A model generated the notes under the pieces. The model saw only the letters and a list, made by a program, of their open reading frames with translations. It had not been told where the DNA came from and did no database searches. A program made the position numbers and the translations under genes. Source: Bacteroidales bacterium (lineage in GTDB: Bacteria > Bacteroidota > Bacteroidia > Bacteroidales > UBA932). From it: DNA of 6,181 nt. The stretch's first letter is position 1. Each line of letters opens with the position of its first letter. Location of the stretch: the NCBI GenBank assembly GCA_017483985.1, contig JAFUUB010000056.1, forward strand, positions 1 through 6,181. Direction: 5' to 3'. Positions 5,796-6,181 of the stretch are shown here, in pieces.

Positions 5796-5817
5796 CAATA
5801 TAATTTCTTTATTTTTG
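5786..5817 (+). promoter_or_regulatory. Promoter of the truncated ATPase gene
   Basis: TTTG (5786-5789; the arrangement reads TTTG when counted from 5786) and TATTTTTG (5810-5817) are separated by 20 bases, a near-perfect Bacteroidetes promoter. Transcription should start at about 5822-5824, leaving a very short leader before the ATG at 5836. Confidence 0.75.
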
Positions 5818-5835
5818 CCGGAAACACCATCTGGC

Positions 5836-6000
5836 ATGACCCGGAACCCCTTTATACTGGAGCCTTATCGCTCCAAAGCGTATTTCTGCGACCGGGAATC
5901 CGAAACGCAGGAAATCCTCTCCGGCCTTGAAAATGGCCGGAACATTACGCTGATTTCTCCCCGTAGGCTGGGAAAAACCGGGCTGATTTACAGGGTATGA
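5836..6000 (+). pseudogene. N-terminal fragment of a P-loop ATPase (AAA-type ATP-binding protein)
   Basis: Fifty-four codons from ATG 5836 to TGA 5998 encode a start typical of the ATP-binding proteins common in Bacteroidetes and archaea (archaeal-ATPase-like, usually 350-400 residues). It opens NPFILEPYRSKAYFCDRE, then has an E-x-x-x-x-x-L helix and the Walker A loop SPRRLGKT at about 41-48. The homology stops five residues after the loop (GLIYRV). The Walker B, sensor and C-terminal domains are absent, and no other frame downstream restores them. A TTG codon in frame at 5815 lies inside the -7 element, so ATG 5836 is the likelier start. The fragment cannot be a working ATPase. A deletion or insertion of mobile DNA near 6000 is the simplest cause. 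These proteins are of largely unknown role. Confidence 0.72.
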
Positions 6001-6015
6001 CCTTCCCTGATTTCG

Positions 6016-6129
6016 GTTGACACTTTTAGAGAGGATTAACTAATATTGTTTACACTATCACTGACTGGGTTTACAGTCGGTGTATTTTATCTCTATAAGT
6101 CTTTACGCTATGTCTATTTTCGTTGACAG
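6016..6129 (+). repeat. Four phased GTTKACA(C/G) direct repeats
   Basis: GTTGACAC (6016-6023), GTTTACAC (6048-6055), GTTTACAG (6069-6076) and GTTGACAG (6122-6129) are all in one orientation. Start-to-start distances are 32, 21 and 53 bp, each close to a whole number of helical turns (3, 2 and 5), so all four lie on one face of the DNA. Confidence 0.6.
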
Positions 6130-6161
6130 CAAATATTACGGGTTATTGTCCCTATGTGCGT

Positions 6162-6181
6162 TGCCGCGACTAGTCGCGGCA
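6162..6181. repeat. 20-bp perfect palindrome at window edge
   Basis: TGCCGCGACTAGTCGCGGCA is its own reverse complement, centred on CTAG. It is GC-rich in an AT-rich setting. It may extend past the window, since base 6161 is T and would pair with an A at 6182. As RNA it would make a stem of about 8 bp with a 4-base loop. Confidence 0.8.

Larger units (their letters stand above)
6001..6181. mobile_element. AT-rich non-coding segment, possible end of a second mobile element
   Basis: No convincing gene lies here. The segment follows directly on the broken ATPase gene and holds four GTTKACA copies, a small hairpin GACTG-GGTTTA-CAGTC (6063-6078) and a 20-bp palindrome at the window edge. Repeated transposase-binding boxes near an end are a known property of IS21-family elements, and TG dinucleotides that could be a terminus occur at 5998 and 6008. 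No transposase sequence is inside the window, so the assignment rests on context only. Confidence 0.35.

Noticed and set aside
6110..6181. Open plus-strand frame from ATG 6110 to the window edge (24 codons)
   Set aside because: It runs through the GTTGACAG box and the palindrome and shows no family features. Too short to support, though it cannot be excluded without more sequence.
1..6181. CRISPR arrays, tRNA or rRNA genes, defence systems
   Set aside because: No regularly spaced long repeats, cloverleaf-like or rRNA-like segments, and no defence gene families are visible on either strand.

Overview
The window looks like part of a chromosome from a GC-rich member of the Bacteroidota, probably Bacteroidales. 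The main evidence is three promoters of the Bacteroidetes type: TAnnTTTG at -7, two of them with a TTG or TTTG element 20 bp upstream. There are no Shine-Dalgarno-like leaders. The proteins also resemble Bacteroidetes families: a fused aspartokinase-homoserine dehydrogenase, MetX, MetY, an Lrp/AsnC regulator and an ISAon1-type transposase N-terminal protein. The genus cannot be told from the sequence.

The centre (about 317-5192) is a three-gene minus-strand operon for methionine precursors, transcribed as metY, metX, thrA. Its genes overlap by 4 and 10 bases. ThrA catalyses aspartate to aspartyl phosphate and, after the missing Asd step, semialdehyde to homoserine. MetX acetylates homoserine, and MetY exchanges the acetate for sulfide to give homocysteine. 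The operon has a good promoter at about 5162-5192. Its roughly 130-nt leader can fold into a long closing stem (22 consecutive pairs) around three smaller hairpins and matches no SAM riboswitch class I can recognise by eye. Divergent to it is an Lrp/AsnC-family regulator (5295-5762), a plausible regulator of the operon and of itself.

Both flanks are AT-rich and carry signs of mobile DNA. On the left (1 to about 231) is the promoter-proximal end of an insertion sequence: the first 50 codons of a minus-strand transposase protein, cut by the window edge. Its start codon lies in a perfect 13-bp inverted repeat, which resembles the hairpins that silence IS10 and IS50 transposase mRNA made by read-through. 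On the right, an ATPase gene with a near-perfect promoter breaks off after its Walker A motif (5836-6000). It is followed by about 180 bases of AT-rich DNA with four helically phased GTTKACA repeats and a 20-bp perfect palindrome at the window edge. This suggests the end of a second mobile element, but no transposase is visible there.

The most interesting items are the structured met leader, the start-codon hairpin of the left insertion sequence, and the phased repeats with palindrome on the right.
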